Shown here: piece by piece, positions 49,276-57,943 of the stretch | Numbering within the stretch: position 1 is the stretch's first letter | Layout: every line of letters begins with the position of its first letter | Assembly (NCBI GenBank): GCA_964589785.1 | Contig: CAZPUQ010000003.1 | Span: 186,001-250,000, forward strand | DNA length: 64,000 nucleotides | DNA from: JAGVSR01 sp964589785 | GTDB lineage: Bacteria > Pseudomonadota > Alphaproteobacteria > Rhizobiales > Hyphomicrobiaceae | Direction of reading: 5' to 3' | Notes under the pieces: model-generated | Databases searched by the model: none | Told to the model about the DNA's origin: nothing | The model's input: the letters and a program-made list of their open reading frames with translations, nothing else | Program-made: the position numbers and the translations under genes

Positions 49276-50958
49276 TTACATCTCGGAGTAGTTGGGGCCT
49301 CCGCCGCCTTCGGGGCACACCCACGTGATGTTCTGGCTCGGATCCTTGATGTCGCACGTCTTGCAGTGCACGCAGTTCTGCGCGTTGATCTGGAACCGCG
49401 GCGTGCCTTTCTCGTCGCGCACCACCTCGTACACACCCGCCGGGCAATAGCGCTGCGCCGGCTCGGCCCAGATCGGCAGGTTGATCTCGATCGGGATGCG
49501 CGAGTCCTTGAGCTTCAGATGAACCGGCTGGTCCTCCTCGTGGTTCGTCGCCGAGAACGAGACGCTGGTCAGCTTGTCGAACGTGAGGATGCCGTCGGGC
49601 TTGGGATAGGCGATGGGCTCATACTTCGCAGCGGGCTTCAGCGAGGCCGCGTCGGTCTTTCCGTGGCGCCAGGTGCCGAGCGGCGACCAGCCAGCGAAAA
49701 CTGTCCTCAGCCACATGTCGAACCCGCCGAGCGGGATGCCGATGGCCGTGCCGAGGCGCGACCACATCGGCTTGGAATTGCGCACGCGCTTCAGATCGGC
49801 GCCGATCTCGCCCTCGCGCACAACGGTCTCGTAGGCGGTGAGCTCGTCGTGGGCGCGGCCGGCGCCAAGTGCCGCGAAGGCGGCTTCCGCAGCGGCGATG
49901 CCGGACAGGATCGCGTTGTGGCTGCCCTTGATGCGCGGCACGTTGACCATGCCGGCCGAGCACCCGAGCAGCGCGCCGCCGGGGAACGTGAGCTTGGGCA
50001 GCGATTGCCAGCCGCCCTCCGTAATGGCACGCGCGCCGTAGGCGATGCGCTTGCCTCCCTCGAACGTCTCGCGGATCGAGGGATGCGTCTTGAAGCGCTG
50101 GAACTCGTCGTACGGCGACAGATACGGGTTCTCGTAGTTGAGGTGGAGGACGAAGCCCACGGACACGAGATTCCTGCCGTAGTGGTAGAGGAACGAGCCG
50201 CCGCCGGTGCGGTTGCCGAGCGGCCAGCCGAAGGTATGCTGCACGAGACCGGGCTGATGCTTGTCCGGCGCGACCTCCCACAGCTCCTTGAGGCCGATGC
50301 CGTACTTCTGCGGCTCCTTGTCCGCGTCGAGCCCGAAGCTGGCGATGAGCTCCTTGGCGAGCGAGCCGCGCACGCCCTCGGCGATGAAGGTATACTTGCC
50401 GCGCAGTTCCATGCCGCGCACGAAGCTGTCCTTGGGCGCGCCGTCGCGGCCGACCCCCATGTCGCCCGTGGCCACGCCGACGATGGCGCCCTTGTCATCG
50501 GTGAGCGTCTCGGAAGCCGCAAAGCCCGGGTAGATCTCGACGCCAAGCTCCGCCGCCTGCTCGCCGAGCCAGCGCGTCAGCGCGCCGAGGCTGACGATGA
50601 AGTTGCCGTGATTGTTCATGAGCGGCGGCATCAGGATGTTGGGCAGTCGGATGTCGCCGGCCGGGCCCAGGACCAGGAAGCGATCCTCGGTCACTTCCGT
50701 CTCGATGGGCGCGCCTTTCTCCTTCCAGTCGGGAAAGAGGCGGGTCAGCCCCACGGGATCGATGACTGCGCCGGAGAGGATGTGCGCGCCGACCTCCGAG
50801 CCCTTCTCGAGCACGACGACGGAGACCTCGCGCCCCGTTTCGGCGGCGAGCTGCTTCAGCCGGATGGCGGCGGCGAGACCGGCCGGACCGGCGCCTACGA
50901 TCACCACGTCGAACTCCATGGCCTCGCGCGGCGGCAGCTCGAATTCGTCTTGCGCCAT
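49276..50958 (-). CDS. electron transfer flavoprotein-ubiquinone oxidoreductase
   Basis: A 560-residue membrane-associated flavoprotein that passes electrons from ETF (fatty-acid, amino-acid and one-carbon oxidation) to ubiquinone. The FAD site VVIVGAGPAGLAAAIRL is at about 18-34, with a second FAD motif around GCSAGMVNVPRIKGSH. The C-terminal domain has a 4Fe-4S cluster: CVHCKTCDIKDP with a preceding Cys in RYCPAGVYE and a following one in WVCPEGGGG. Length and motifs are complete. The gene's last codons are duplicated just downstream. It is divergent from the uracil-DNA glycosylase gene. Confidence 0.97.
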   Translation of the reverse strand: MAQDEFELPPREAMEFDVVIVGAGPAGLAAAIRLKQLAAETGREVSVVVLEKGSEVGAHILSGAVIDPVGLTRLFPDWKEKGAPIETEVTEDRFLVLGPAGDIRLPNILMPPLMNNHGNFIVSLGALTRWLGEQAAELGVEIYPGFAASETLTDDKGAIVGVATGDMGVGRDGAPKDSFVRGMELRGKYTFIAEGVRGSLAKELIASFGLDADKEPQKYGIGLKELWEVAPDKHQPGLVQHTFGWPLGNRTGGGSFLYHYGRNLVSVGFVLHLNYENPYLSPYDEFQRFKTHPSIRETFEGGKRIAYGARAITEGGWQSLPKLTFPGGALLGCSAGMVNVPRIKGSHNAILSGIAAAEAAFAALGAGRAHDELTAYETVVREGEIGADLKRVRNSKPMWSRLGTAIGIPLGGFDMWLRTVFAGWSPLGTWRHGKTDAASLKPAAKYEPIAYPKPDGILTFDKLTSVSFSATNHEEDQPVHLKLKDSRIPIEINLPIWAEPAQRYCPAGVYEVVRDEKGTPRFQINAQNCVHCKTCDIKDPSQNITWVCPEGGGGPNYSEM

Positions 50959-51114
50959 CTCGAAGTCGTCCTACGGCTCGTGTTCGCGGTTGAAATGAAG
51001 CGTTCCGGCTTAGGTTGCGCGCCCGGCACCGTCAAGCGACACGGGCGTTCCGTCACAGGAAAGCAGCGGCCGCGACGCGATGGACTTGGGGCCGATCGCG
51101 GCTATGCTGCCGGC

Positions 51115-52035
51115 ATGACCGACACCACTCGCCAGGGGCTCGCCGCCGTCCTCGAATGGACGCTTGCCATGGGGGCCGACTCCTTCGTCGCGGATGAGGC
51201 CATCGATTGGCTCGCGCCGGACCGCGCGCCGCCGGGAGCCGGCTACCCTCTCCACGAGGAGAACGTGCCGTCCCGGCCAGACAGCGGTGCTGGACTCGCG
51301 ACGCCGAAGGCCGCGTCGGCCGGCATCCCGGCGACGCAACGCACCGGTCCGTCTGCACAACGTGCGTCGCCGGCTTCCGTTGCGCCGGCGATGCCGCGCA
51401 CGTTCGCCACGGCGGCGCCCGATGTTGCCGTGGGCAAGGCCCGTGCCGAGGCGCGGCAGGCCGCTACGCTCGATGCGCTCCAGCGCGCGCTGCAGTCCTT
51501 CGACGGGTGCTCGCTCAAAGCGACGGCCAAGACCCTCTGCTTCTACCGTGGGGCGCCGGCCGCGCCGCTGATGATCGTCGGCGAGGCCCCGGGCCGGGAC
51601 GAGGACATGGCGGGCCAGCCGTTCGTCGGACGAGCCGGCCAACTGCTCGACAGGATGCTGGCGGCGGCCGGCTTCGGCGAGGGGGACGTGCACATCACCA
51701 ACATCGTCTACTGGCGTCCGCCGGGAAATCGCACCCCAACGCCGCAGGAGGCGGAGGTCTGCCGGCCGTTTCTGGAGCGGCAGATCGAGCTGGTCGCTCC
51801 GCGCGTCCTGCTGCTACTGGGCGGAGCTGCCGCCAAGCACATATTTCGGACCGAGGAAGGAATTCTGCGACTTCGCGGCCGCTGGCAGACCGTGCAATTC
51901 GCAGGAGTCGAGGTCCCCGCGGTGGCAAGCCTGCATCCTGCGTATCTCCTGCGCACGCCGATCGCGAAACGCCAGGCGTGGCGGGATCTCCTGGCTGTTC
52001 GCGAGGCGCTGTGCGGGGCCAAGCCCGCGCCGTGA
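51115..52035 (+). CDS. uracil-DNA glycosylase, family 4 type
   Basis: 306 residues. The N-terminal about 110 residues are variable and Ala/Pro-rich. The catalytic domain has LMIVGEAPGRDEDMAGQPFVGRAGQLLDRML (motif 1 and fold start), TNIVYWRPPGNRTPTPQE and SLHPAYLLRTP (motif 2). Cys residues appear in DGCSLKATAK, in TLCFYRG and in EVCRPFL. The usual first CxxC of the iron-sulfur site appears as a single Cys, so the cluster may be incomplete or use other ligands. It removes uracil from DNA in base-excision repair. Confidence 0.88.
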   Translation: MTDTTRQGLAAVLEWTLAMGADSFVADEAIDWLAPDRAPPGAGYPLHEENVPSRPDSGAGLATPKAASAGIPATQRTGPSAQRASPASVAPAMPRTFATAAPDVAVGKARAEARQAATLDALQRALQSFDGCSLKATAKTLCFYRGAPAAPLMIVGEAPGRDEDMAGQPFVGRAGQLLDRMLAAAGFGEGDVHITNIVYWRPPGNRTPTPQEAEVCRPFLERQIELVAPRVLLLLGGAAAKHIFRTEEGILRLRGRWQTVQFAGVEVPAVASLHPAYLLRTPIAKRQAWRDLLAVREALCGAKPAP

Positions 52036-52217
52036 GGCTGTTGGTGAACGAACGGTTTCCTTGGCAAAGGCGGCGTTAAATTACGAAGAATTGCTGGTAA
52101 CTTTTAGCCTCCGACTTAAACGGGCCTGAATTCGCGTCTGCTAAGGTTGTCTGAGATTGCCGGAGAAACTCTCGGCAACTTCGGCAAAAGCCTTCGGCAG
52201 GCGAAAGCGAGGCGAGC

Positions 52218-52721
52218 GTGAGCACGGGTTTTGTCTATCTGCGGCCCTTGAACGTGGCGGTTGCGCGCAGCACGGGGCCGTATGCCGTATCCGCTTCCGC
52301 GGCCTGGCAGGAGATGTTCGCGTGGCTCAACGCAAAGGGGCTCATGCGCGACGTCACAACGGGCTATGGCCTGCTCCTCGACGATCCGCGCCGCGCTGAG
52401 CCTGCGAAATGCCGCTATGAGGCCTGCGTCGAGCTGACCGACGACATTCGCTGGCAGCTTCCCGAAACCTTTGCGGTGCGCAGGCTGCCCGGCGGAGCCT
52501 ACGCACGCCGCCGCCATGTCGGTGGGGTCGTGGGGCTCTCGCACACGATCGCCTCGATGCGCAACGACTGGATCCCGACGCAGGGCCTCGTCGTCGATAC
52601 GCGCCGGCCGGTGATCGAGATCTATATCGACAACCCGACGCGCGTGCCGGTCGAAAAGCAGCGCATCGACATCTGCGTGCCGGTCACGGCGTCGGCAACC
52701 TCGAGCCAGTCGGCGGCCTGA
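52218..52721 (+). CDS. GyrI-like/AraC-effector-binding-domain protein
   Basis: 167 residues forming a single SHS2-type ligand-binding domain, as in GyrI/SbmC and the C-terminal part of many AraC regulators. YLRPLNVAVARSTGPY begins the fold. RYEACVELTDDI and the LPGGAYARRRHVGG segment, then PVIEIYIDNP, complete two pseudo-repeats. No DNA-binding domain is present. The start is GTG at 52218 with a GAGG-like site. Possible roles are gyrase protection or small-molecule binding; neither is shown. Confidence 0.85.
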   Translation: MSTGFVYLRPLNVAVARSTGPYAVSASAAWQEMFAWLNAKGLMRDVTTGYGLLLDDPRRAEPAKCRYEACVELTDDIRWQLPETFAVRRLPGGAYARRRHVGGVVGLSHTIASMRNDWIPTQGLVVDTRRPVIEIYIDNPTRVPVEKQRIDICVPVTASATSSQSAA

Positions 52722-52733
52722 CGAACAGCCGTC

Positions 52734-53351
52734 TCAGGTCCGGCAGGCGAGGCGGCGACCGAGATGGCGGCGATGGCGGGCGAGATCGGCCGCCTCGTCG
52801 ATGTCGTCGAGCTCCGGCAGCCAGGCGATACGCGTCCGATCGAGATTGCGCAGCGTGTCCTCGCGCGCATGGCGGCTTGACCAGCGCACCGGAGCGAAGG
52901 GAGCGAGCCGCCGCGGACACCGCCTGAGCCCGATCAGCCAGTAGCCGCCGTCGGGAGAGGGACCGATCGCGGCCTCGGCGCCGGCGAGCAGATGGAAGGC
53001 GCGGGCAATGTGGCTTGCGGCAATCCCCGGCACGTCGGAGCCGATGACGATCACCGGACCGGGCGGCAAGGTGTCCATGATCCTTTGCAGCCGGGCGCCG
53101 AGGTCGCCGCGGCCCTGCGCCACGCGGCGGGCGGCTTGGGGAAACGAAGGATGTGTGACGCCGCAATCCGGCGTGACGGCGAGGACCGTCGTCCAGACGC
53201 GCGGGCGCGCGAGGCGGGCAACGAGCGCCGCCGCAGCATGGCGATAGAAGCTGGTGGCGGCGACGATGCCGATGTCGCGTGCGAGACGAGTCTTGACGCG
53301 CCCGGCCACGGGTATGCGCAGCATGACGACGAGCCAGCGCCGCTCCCCCAT
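52734..53351 (-). CDS. TIGR04282-type glycosyltransferase (DUF2064, nucleotidyl/sugar transferase fold)
   Basis: 205 residues. LVVMLRIPVAGRVKTRLARDIG is the family's start motif. VIVIGSDVPGI and GPSPDGGYWLIGL carry the SDxP and PDGGY features. It belongs to the family found beside TIGR04283 in arsenosugar-type clusters, as here. AGGGA five bases before the ATG at 53351 supports this start; the frame is open to 53456. The Arg-rich C-terminus is long. Confidence 0.87.
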   Translation of the reverse strand: MGERRWLVVMLRIPVAGRVKTRLARDIGIVAATSFYRHAAAALVARLARPRVWTTVLAVTPDCGVTHPSFPQAARRVAQGRGDLGARLQRIMDTLPPGPVIVIGSDVPGIAASHIARAFHLLAGAEAAIGPSPDGGYWLIGLRRCPRRLAPFAPVRWSSRHAREDTLRNLDRTRIAWLPELDDIDEAADLARHRRHLGRRLACRT

Positions 53352-53459
53352 CCGGTCCCTGCGCGCCGCCGCGCGGTGCGCACGCCCGCCGCGCCGGGTC
53401 TTTCCGGGACCCGCCTCGCCACGGTTGGCGCGCTGAGGCATCACGCGGGCCCGCATGTC

Positions 53460-54212
53460 TCAAGGACCCGCCGTGGGACGGCCTTCGACGGGCAGGGCCG
53501 GCGCAGCGCGTCGGCGCGCGTAGAAGTGTGCGATGCGCTCCGGTGAGGCGCCCGCGGCGTAGAGGGCAAGGCAAGCCTGATTGCGCAGGATGCGCCGCAG
53601 GTAGCCGTCTTCGCGGTAGCGCCGCGCGCTCGTGACGGCGTCCGCCCGCAGCATCGCGATCCTGCGGCGGCCGAGGCGGCGCGCCAGATCGATGTCCTCC
53701 ATCAGAGGCTGATCCGTGAATCCGCCGACGTCGTCGTAGAGTCGGCGGGGGATGAGCAGGCCCTGGTCGCCATAGGGCAGCACGAGGAGGCCGCAACGGA
53801 CCCCGACCGCCATCTCCAGAAGCCTCGGCTTCCATCCTTCGTCGCGAAGCCGGAACCGGAACGCGCCGGCCGCAGCGGGACCACGGCCGGAGTCGATCCT
53901 GGCCATGAACTGCGCGGCGACGAGCTCCCAACCGGGCGCAAGCTCGGTGTCGGCATGCAGGAAGAGCAGCCAGGGGCAACGGGCCCGCCCCGCCCCGGCG
54001 CGGAGCTGGCGGCCCCGACCCGGCGCCGTCTCGATGATCTCGGCGCCCGCGCTCTCCGCGATGCTCGCCGTCCGGTCGCGCGAGCCGCCGTCGGCCACAA
54101 TGACCTCGCGGATCACGCCGCTGACGGCTGCGGGCACCAAGGCAGCCAGCGACGCCGGCAGTTCCGCTTCCGCGTCCAGTGTTGGAATGACGACCGAGAT
54201 CATGCCGCCCAT
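53460..54212 (-). CDS. TIGR04283-type family 2 glycosyltransferase
   Basis: 250 residues of a GT-A glycosyltransferase. ISVVIPTLDAEAELPASLAAL begins the domain. EVIVADGGSRDRT, WLLFLHADTELAPG (DxD-like) and MEDIDLARRLGRR are the active-site elements. ATG 54212 or 54203 may be the start. It is upstream of the TIGR04282-type gene on the same strand. The pair is known from arsenosugar biosynthesis clusters with the radical SAM enzyme ArsS, which is not visible in this window. Confidence 0.88.
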   Translation of the reverse strand: MGGMISVVIPTLDAEAELPASLAALVPAAVSGVIREVIVADGGSRDRTASIAESAGAEIIETAPGRGRQLRAGAGRARCPWLLFLHADTELAPGWELVAAQFMARIDSGRGPAAAGAFRFRLRDEGWKPRLLEMAVGVRCGLLVLPYGDQGLLIPRRLYDDVGGFTDQPLMEDIDLARRLGRRRIAMLRADAVTSARRYREDGYLRRILRNQACLALYAAGASPERIAHFYARRRAAPALPVEGRPTAGP

Positions 54213-54350
54213 GTCGCACGGGCGCCTCGCGCCGGACAAGCAAGCCGCGAAGCACCCCCCACGCCGCGCCTTATGTTCTTGCTTTGTTCCAATCGTTCGC
54301 CTAATCTTCCGGCAAGGAACGGGGGATCACATCGGGAGGTGCGACGGCCG

Positions 54351-55457
54351 ATGACGGCGCGGCGGACGAACGAGAGCCGGATCGGGTTCGAGGTGCCGGA
54401 GGATCGGCGCCGCGGCCGCGGCGCGCTATCGAACGAGAGCGGCCGCTTCGAGCGCGACGCCCGCTCGCGCTTCGATGACGGCTGGGACATCGCGGAGGAT
54501 CTGCCGCCTCTTGCGACGGTTGTCCGGGACGAGCCCGCGCGCACGATCATCACCCGCAATGACAGCCCGGACATTTCGTTCGATCGCTCGATCAACCCCT
54601 ATCGCGGCTGCGAACATGGCTGCATCTATTGCTATGCGCGGCCGACGCACTGCTATCTCGGACATTCCGCGGGCCTCGATTTCGAGACGCGTCTCTATGC
54701 CAAGCCCGATGCGGCGGTCCTCCTGGAGAAGGAGCTCGCCGCGCGCGGATACCAGCCGGCGACGATGGCGCTCGGGACCAACACCGACCCCTATCAGCCG
54801 ATCGAGCGGGAGAGAAAGATCACCCGGTCGATCCTCGAGATCCTGGAGCGGACGAACCACCCGGTCGGGATCGTCACCAAGTCGGCCCTCGTCGTCCGCG
54901 ACATCGACATCCTGGAGCGCATGGCGGCGCGCGGGCTTGCGAAAGTCGCGTTGTCGATCACGACGCTCGACCGCCACCTCGCCCGCCGCATGGAGCCCAG
55001 GGCCTCGACGCCGCCGCGCCGCCTCGACGCTCTCGGCCGGCTGAGCGCCGCCGGCATCCCGACGGCCGTGATGGTGGCGCCGGTCGTGCCCGCGCTCAAC
55101 GATCATGAGATCGAGGCTATCCTGTCGGCAGCGAGAGCGGTGGGCGTGCAGGAAGCGGGATACGTGATGCTCCGGCTGCCCCTTGAGATCAAGGACCTGT
55201 TCCGCGAATGGCTGGCGGCCGAGGTGCCCGACCGGGCGAAGCGTGTGCTGCATCTCCTGCAGTCGATGCACGGCGGGCGCGATTACGTGGCTGAGTTCGG
55301 CGTCCGCCAGCGCGGACGAGGCCCCTATGCAGACCAGATCGCGCAGCGCTTCCGCCTCGCGGTGAAGCGCCTCGGCCTCAACGAGCGGCGCCAGTCGTTG
55401 CGGACCGATCTCTTTGAGCCGCCAGTGCCGTCCGGTGTCCAGCTTCGGCTGCTGTAG
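54351..55457 (+). CDS. PA0069 family radical SAM protein
   Basis: 368 residues. The radical SAM cluster motif is CEHGCIYCYAR (Cys-x3-Cys-x2-Cys) within NPYRGCEHGC. Further conserved parts are GTNTDPYQPIER, VTKSALVVRD and GVQEAGYVMLRLP. The family resembles spore photoproduct lyase-like proteins but its substrate is unknown. GGGAGG lies about ten bases before the ATG at 54351. It is divergent from the two glycosyltransferase genes, 138 bases apart. Confidence 0.92.
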   Translation: MTARRTNESRIGFEVPEDRRRGRGALSNESGRFERDARSRFDDGWDIAEDLPPLATVVRDEPARTIITRNDSPDISFDRSINPYRGCEHGCIYCYARPTHCYLGHSAGLDFETRLYAKPDAAVLLEKELAARGYQPATMALGTNTDPYQPIERERKITRSILEILERTNHPVGIVTKSALVVRDIDILERMAARGLAKVALSITTLDRHLARRMEPRASTPPRRLDALGRLSAAGIPTAVMVAPVVPALNDHEIEAILSAARAVGVQEAGYVMLRLPLEIKDLFREWLAAEVPDRAKRVLHLLQSMHGGRDYVAEFGVRQRGRGPYADQIAQRFRLAVKRLGLNERRQSLRTDLFEPPVPSGVQLRLL

Positions 55458-55463
55458 GGACGA

Positions 55464-56897
55464 TCAGCCGGCGATGACGAGGCGGAGCGTCTCGAAGAGA
55501 AGGCGCTCGCGGGCGGCGTCGTCCTTCACCGCGAGGTGCGCGGAGAACCAGTCGCGGACCATCTTGCAGACCTGGTCGCGCGGTGCATTGGCGAGGGCTT
55601 TAGGATCGGCGAACAACTGGATGTCGGCCTGGCTCCATCCGATCGTGCCGAGCTCGGCGGCGAGCAGATTGTAGTCCGTCGTCTGCGGGGCGGTGCGCGT
55701 GACCGGATGGGCCTGTCCGTCGACGACGGCCGTGAGCACCGCGGCAAGCTGGGCGTGCAAGGGCGCGCCCTCCGTCGGCTTCTGCACGAGCGCGGCCGCG
55801 GCCGGCGTCAGCTCGCCCTTGCCGATGAAGTCGTAGCAGGCATCCACGCTCTGGCTCTGCATCGCGCCGAGGTTGGCGACGAAGGTCTCCGCGATCAGCT
55901 GCAAACGTGCCGGGCTCGCCGCCAGGGCCTTCGATGCATTCTGGCGCCGCAGCGCGACGACCGCGTCCATCAGCTTCGCATTGATGGCGCCGTCGGGCTG
56001 CCCGGCGGCCGTCATCTCCTTCACCTCGCGCAAGCGCTCGGCGTACCATTCGGGGAACTCGGTCTTGGCGAGCGACCAGAACGGCGACTTCTGCAGCCCG
56101 GCGTCGATGCTGTCCGTTTCGGCCGTCACGGGTGCGGCGGGCACCGGTGCGGCCGGTGCAGGGTCCGTGGCCGCAACCGTCGTCGGCTCGCTCGTCGCCG
56201 GCGCCGGACCGCCGGATGCGACAGGCGCCTCGACCACCGGGACGCTCGCCGGCGCACGGGCCAGCTGCGCGTCGATGACAGCCTTGATCTCGTCGCGGTA
56301 GACATAGCCGCCGGCTGCCAGGCCGCCGATCAGGAGGAGCGAAAGCGCCACGCCCATGCCGCTGCGGCGCTTCGGTGTCGCATCCGGGAACATGGGTTCC
56401 AGACGGGGTTCCATCCGGTAGGATTCCGGCCGCGGCTCGTCGGCCGCAACGGGCGTCCCGAACTGCGTCGGCGCATTGGCGGGCCGGAACGAGCGGGCCT
56501 CGACAGGCGCGGGCTCGGATGCGCGCTGCGCCTCCGGCTCGCGGGCCGCAGGCTCGGCCACCGCGCGCGTGTGCGCGGCGGGCTCGAACGCGGTGGCTGC
56601 GGCCGGCTCTGCAACACGCGGTTGGACGGCGCCCGCCGTCTGCTGCGCGGGGATGAAGCCTTGCTTCGCGGGCGCCGTGGAGACGGCGGGACGCGACGGT
56701 GCCGGCGGCGGCGCGGCGAGAGCGGGGAACACGTTCGGAGCCGGGCGCCAATCGCTGAACCCCGGCCGCCAGACGAGATCGGTCGCGCGCAGATGGCCGA
56801 GCTCCACGAGCTTCGTCATCTCCAGGTCCGAGAGCGGACCATGCTGCTTGCCGTCGCGGGCGAGATACCAGATGTCCTGGCCGTTCGGTGCGTTCAC
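55464..56897 (-). CDS. GYF-domain membrane protein of unknown function
   Basis: 477 residues. The N-terminal GYF_2 domain (about 8-60) shows IWYLARDGKQHGPLSDLEMTKL and TDLVWRPGFSDWRPA. A long Ala/Pro/Glu-rich linker (about 65-180) leads to one membrane segment (about 180-200). A second low-complexity stretch (about 210-265) precedes a C-terminal helical domain (about 270-475) with two Cys. The start is GTG at 56897, since GAGG lies seven bases upstream; GTG 56903 is too close to it. GYF_2 domains may bind proline-rich partners. It converges with the radical SAM gene, six bases away. Confidence 0.85.
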   Translation of the reverse strand: MNAPNGQDIWYLARDGKQHGPLSDLEMTKLVELGHLRATDLVWRPGFSDWRPAPNVFPALAAPPPAPSRPAVSTAPAKQGFIPAQQTAGAVQPRVAEPAAATAFEPAAHTRAVAEPAAREPEAQRASEPAPVEARSFRPANAPTQFGTPVAADEPRPESYRMEPRLEPMFPDATPKRRSGMGVALSLLLIGGLAAGGYVYRDEIKAVIDAQLARAPASVPVVEAPVASGGPAPATSEPTTVAATDPAPAAPVPAAPVTAETDSIDAGLQKSPFWSLAKTEFPEWYAERLREVKEMTAAGQPDGAINAKLMDAVVALRRQNASKALAASPARLQLIAETFVANLGAMQSQSVDACYDFIGKGELTPAAAALVQKPTEGAPLHAQLAAVLTAVVDGQAHPVTRTAPQTTDYNLLAAELGTIGWSQADIQLFADPKALANAPRDQVCKMVRDWFSAHLAVKDDAARERLLFETLRLVIAG

Positions 56898-57258
56898 GAG
56901 CACGCCTCGTTCGATCCTGCGGGTTGCGGGTGGCTGGCCGGACGGACGTGCCGCCCCCGCGCCGGAGAGTGATGCGCGACCTCTATGCGCGCTGTTTTGT
57001 TCTTTCGCATGGCGCCCGTCAATTGGAACAGGGAATTAGACTTTCTCGCCCCCGAGCTCCAGCTTGCCGGGCCGGGCGCGCGCGCGGATTTGTCATACAA
57101 TCCAGGCATTAGCGCGGCGATGCTCGGGCCCTATGGAAGGCTGAAGCCGCATCCCTCCAAGGGCGATCGGCCGCGCTTGCTGGCCTGAGGACCCGCCGCT
57201 ATAAGCCCTGCAACCTGATTTCCGACATCATTGCCAGGACGACCGGAGACCCGACAAG
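56898..57258. other. intergenic region between the GYF gene and ndk
   Basis: About 360 bases. A 67-residue open frame at 56985-57188 on the plus strand has no ribosome site or family resemblance, so I leave it uncalled. A short AT-rich patch near 57085-57110 could hold a promoter for ndk, which starts after a CCAGGACGACCGGAGA-type leader. Confidence 0.4.
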
Positions 57259-57681
57259 ATGGCCATCGAGCGCACGTTTTCCATCATCAAGCCCGACGCG
57301 ACGCGGCGCAACCTGACGGGTGCGATCAATGCCGTCGTCGAGAAGGCGGGTCTGCGGATCGTCGCCCAGAAGCGCGTGCGCTGGACCCGCGCCCAGGCGG
57401 AGAAGTTCTACGAGGAACACAAGGCTCGGCCGTTCTACAGCGAATTGTGCGACTTCATGACATCGGGCCCGATCGTGGTGCAGGTGCTGGAAGGCGAGGA
57501 CGCGATTGCGAAGTACCGTGAGGTCATGGGCGCCACCGATCCCAAGGAGGCCGCCGAGGGCACCATCCGCAAGCTGTTCGCCGTCTCGAAGGGCGAGAAC
57601 TCCTCGCACGGCTCCGACAGCGCGGCCTCGGCCGAGCGCGAGATCGCCATGAACTTCCGTCTCGATGAGATCGTCGGCTGA
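57259..57681 (+). CDS. ndk: nucleoside diphosphate kinase
   Basis: 140 residues, equalising nucleoside triphosphate pools. ERTFSIIKPDATRRNLTG begins the fold. The catalytic His lies in NSSHGSDSAASAEREI. RVMGATDPKEAAEGTIRK-like sequence is present (EVMGATDPKEA). A cytosolic multimer is expected. A CGGAGA-type site lies upstream, and an intrinsic terminator follows. Confidence 0.97.
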   Translation: MAIERTFSIIKPDATRRNLTGAINAVVEKAGLRIVAQKRVRWTRAQAEKFYEEHKARPFYSELCDFMTSGPIVVQVLEGEDAIAKYREVMGATDPKEAAEGTIRKLFAVSKGENSSHGSDSAASAEREIAMNFRLDEIVG

Positions 57682-57711
57682 GCCTGGCTGCCGTTTCGAG
57701 TTTCATCCTGC

Positions 57712-57741
57712 ATCGGGCCCTTATGGGGCCCGATCGCTTTT
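57712..57741 (+). terminator. intrinsic terminator of ndk
   Basis: ATCGGGCCC, loop ttatg, GGGCCCGAT, then CGCTTTT. The nine-base stem begins 31 bases after the ndk stop and is followed by a short T-run. Confidence 0.75.
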
Positions 57742-57943
57742 CGGCGGCGAGGCCAACGCCGGTCGGCCCATTTCCGGTCGAGGTGTTTCCTCCGCACGGC
57801 GATCAACCCGCCAAATAAAACGCGTAATCTCGGGTAACGTCTCATCGACCCAGGTGGTGTCCGCGCCTGGGTCCCACCGGTCTTGCCGATCCCTGTAGGT
57901 TGCCGGTGACCGGGTTGTTCCGAGTCGGGCACAGGAGACCACG

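Noticed and set aside
49194..49436. 80-codon minus-strand frame ending in GGGGPNYSEM beyond the ETF-QO stop
   Set aside because: It is the duplicated ETF-QO tail reached through an out-of-frame shadow. It has no start signal and is reported as a repeat instead.
56985..57188. 67-codon frame between the GYF gene and ndk
   Set aside because: No ribosome site, no family resemblance and low-quality composition.
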